Shown: positions 14,349 through 14,475 of the stretch, one piece after another
Position numbering within the stretch: position 1 is the first letter of the stretch
Layout of the letters: the number at the start of each line of letters is the position of its first letter
Notes under the pieces: model-generated
The model's input: only the letters and a program-made list of their open reading frames with translations
Databases searched by the model: none
Told to the model about the DNA's origin: nothing
Made by a program: the position numbers and the translations under genes
Origin: JAUPKT01 sp964427855
GTDB taxonomy: Bacteria > Desulfobacterota > Desulfomonilia > Desulfomonilales > Desulfomonilaceae
Length of the DNA stretch: 14,475 nucleotides
Direction of reading: 5' to 3'
Assembly (NCBI GenBank): GCA_964427855.1
Contig: CAYRVH010000069.1
Coordinates: 1-14,475, forward strand

Positions 14349-14475
14349 GTCGTGACGGCAGGGGCATACCCTTCAAAAGTCACAAATTGTGAGTCATCCT
14401 CTTTACGGTCAGGGTGCTTGGCTAGCTGGTCCGGCTTCTTTGTACAACCGAACGAGATTTATAAGTGGTACGCTG
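14349..14475. other. 3' end of window, no gene seen
   Basis: These 127 bases hold no ORF I can support. The only structure is TCACAAATTGTGA (14380-14392), a palindrome with 6-bp arms around one base. It has no T-run, so it is more like a small operator than a terminator, or chance. Confidence 0.3.

Overview
The window reads as bacterial chromosome of moderate GC content. Gene style and signals suggest a deltaproteobacterium-like (Desulfobacterota-type) organism: a near-perfect sigma-54 promoter in front of a type IV pilin gene, a DUF401 membrane protein, a GTCATTGCGAGGAG-type dispersed repeat, and short operons separated by divergent promoters. The taxonomic guess is inference only; no rRNA or marker gene is present. 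I see no tRNA, rRNA, CRISPR array, transposase or phage gene.

Left part (1-3387): the 3' part of a PfkB-family sugar/nucleoside kinase cut by the window edge, a small orphan protein (128 aa), a DUF401 integral membrane protein, and a type IV pilin-like protein with a proline-rich C-terminal tail. The tail is encoded by a run of perfect inverted repeats. A REP-like hairpin follows the pilin gene.

Centre (3388-11440): a divergent carbohydrate cluster. The minus-strand arm, transcribed leftwards from about 6460, encodes a GT4 glycosyltransferase fused to a type II phosphomannose isomerase-like cupin, then a GH130 mannoside-phosphorylase-like enzyme 5 nt downstream, then a six-segment membrane protein. 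The plus-strand arm encodes a 777-aa GT4 fused to a large alpha-helical domain, a second GT4 with a related N-terminus, and a second, divergent GH130 enzyme. Together this gives three GT4 enzymes, two GH130 enzymes and one mannose-6-phosphate cupin within about 7 kb. The simplest reading is a pathway that builds and phosphorolytically remodels a mannose-containing oligosaccharide or polymer, with Man-1-P/Man-6-P exchange tied to it. I consider this the most interesting system in the window. Its product is unknown.

Right part (11441-14475): an AT-rich gap, then an exported protein of about 899 aa with a signal peptide, about 19 ankyrin repeats, a PDZ domain and an unassigned C-terminal domain. 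The last 127 bases hold no gene that I can support.
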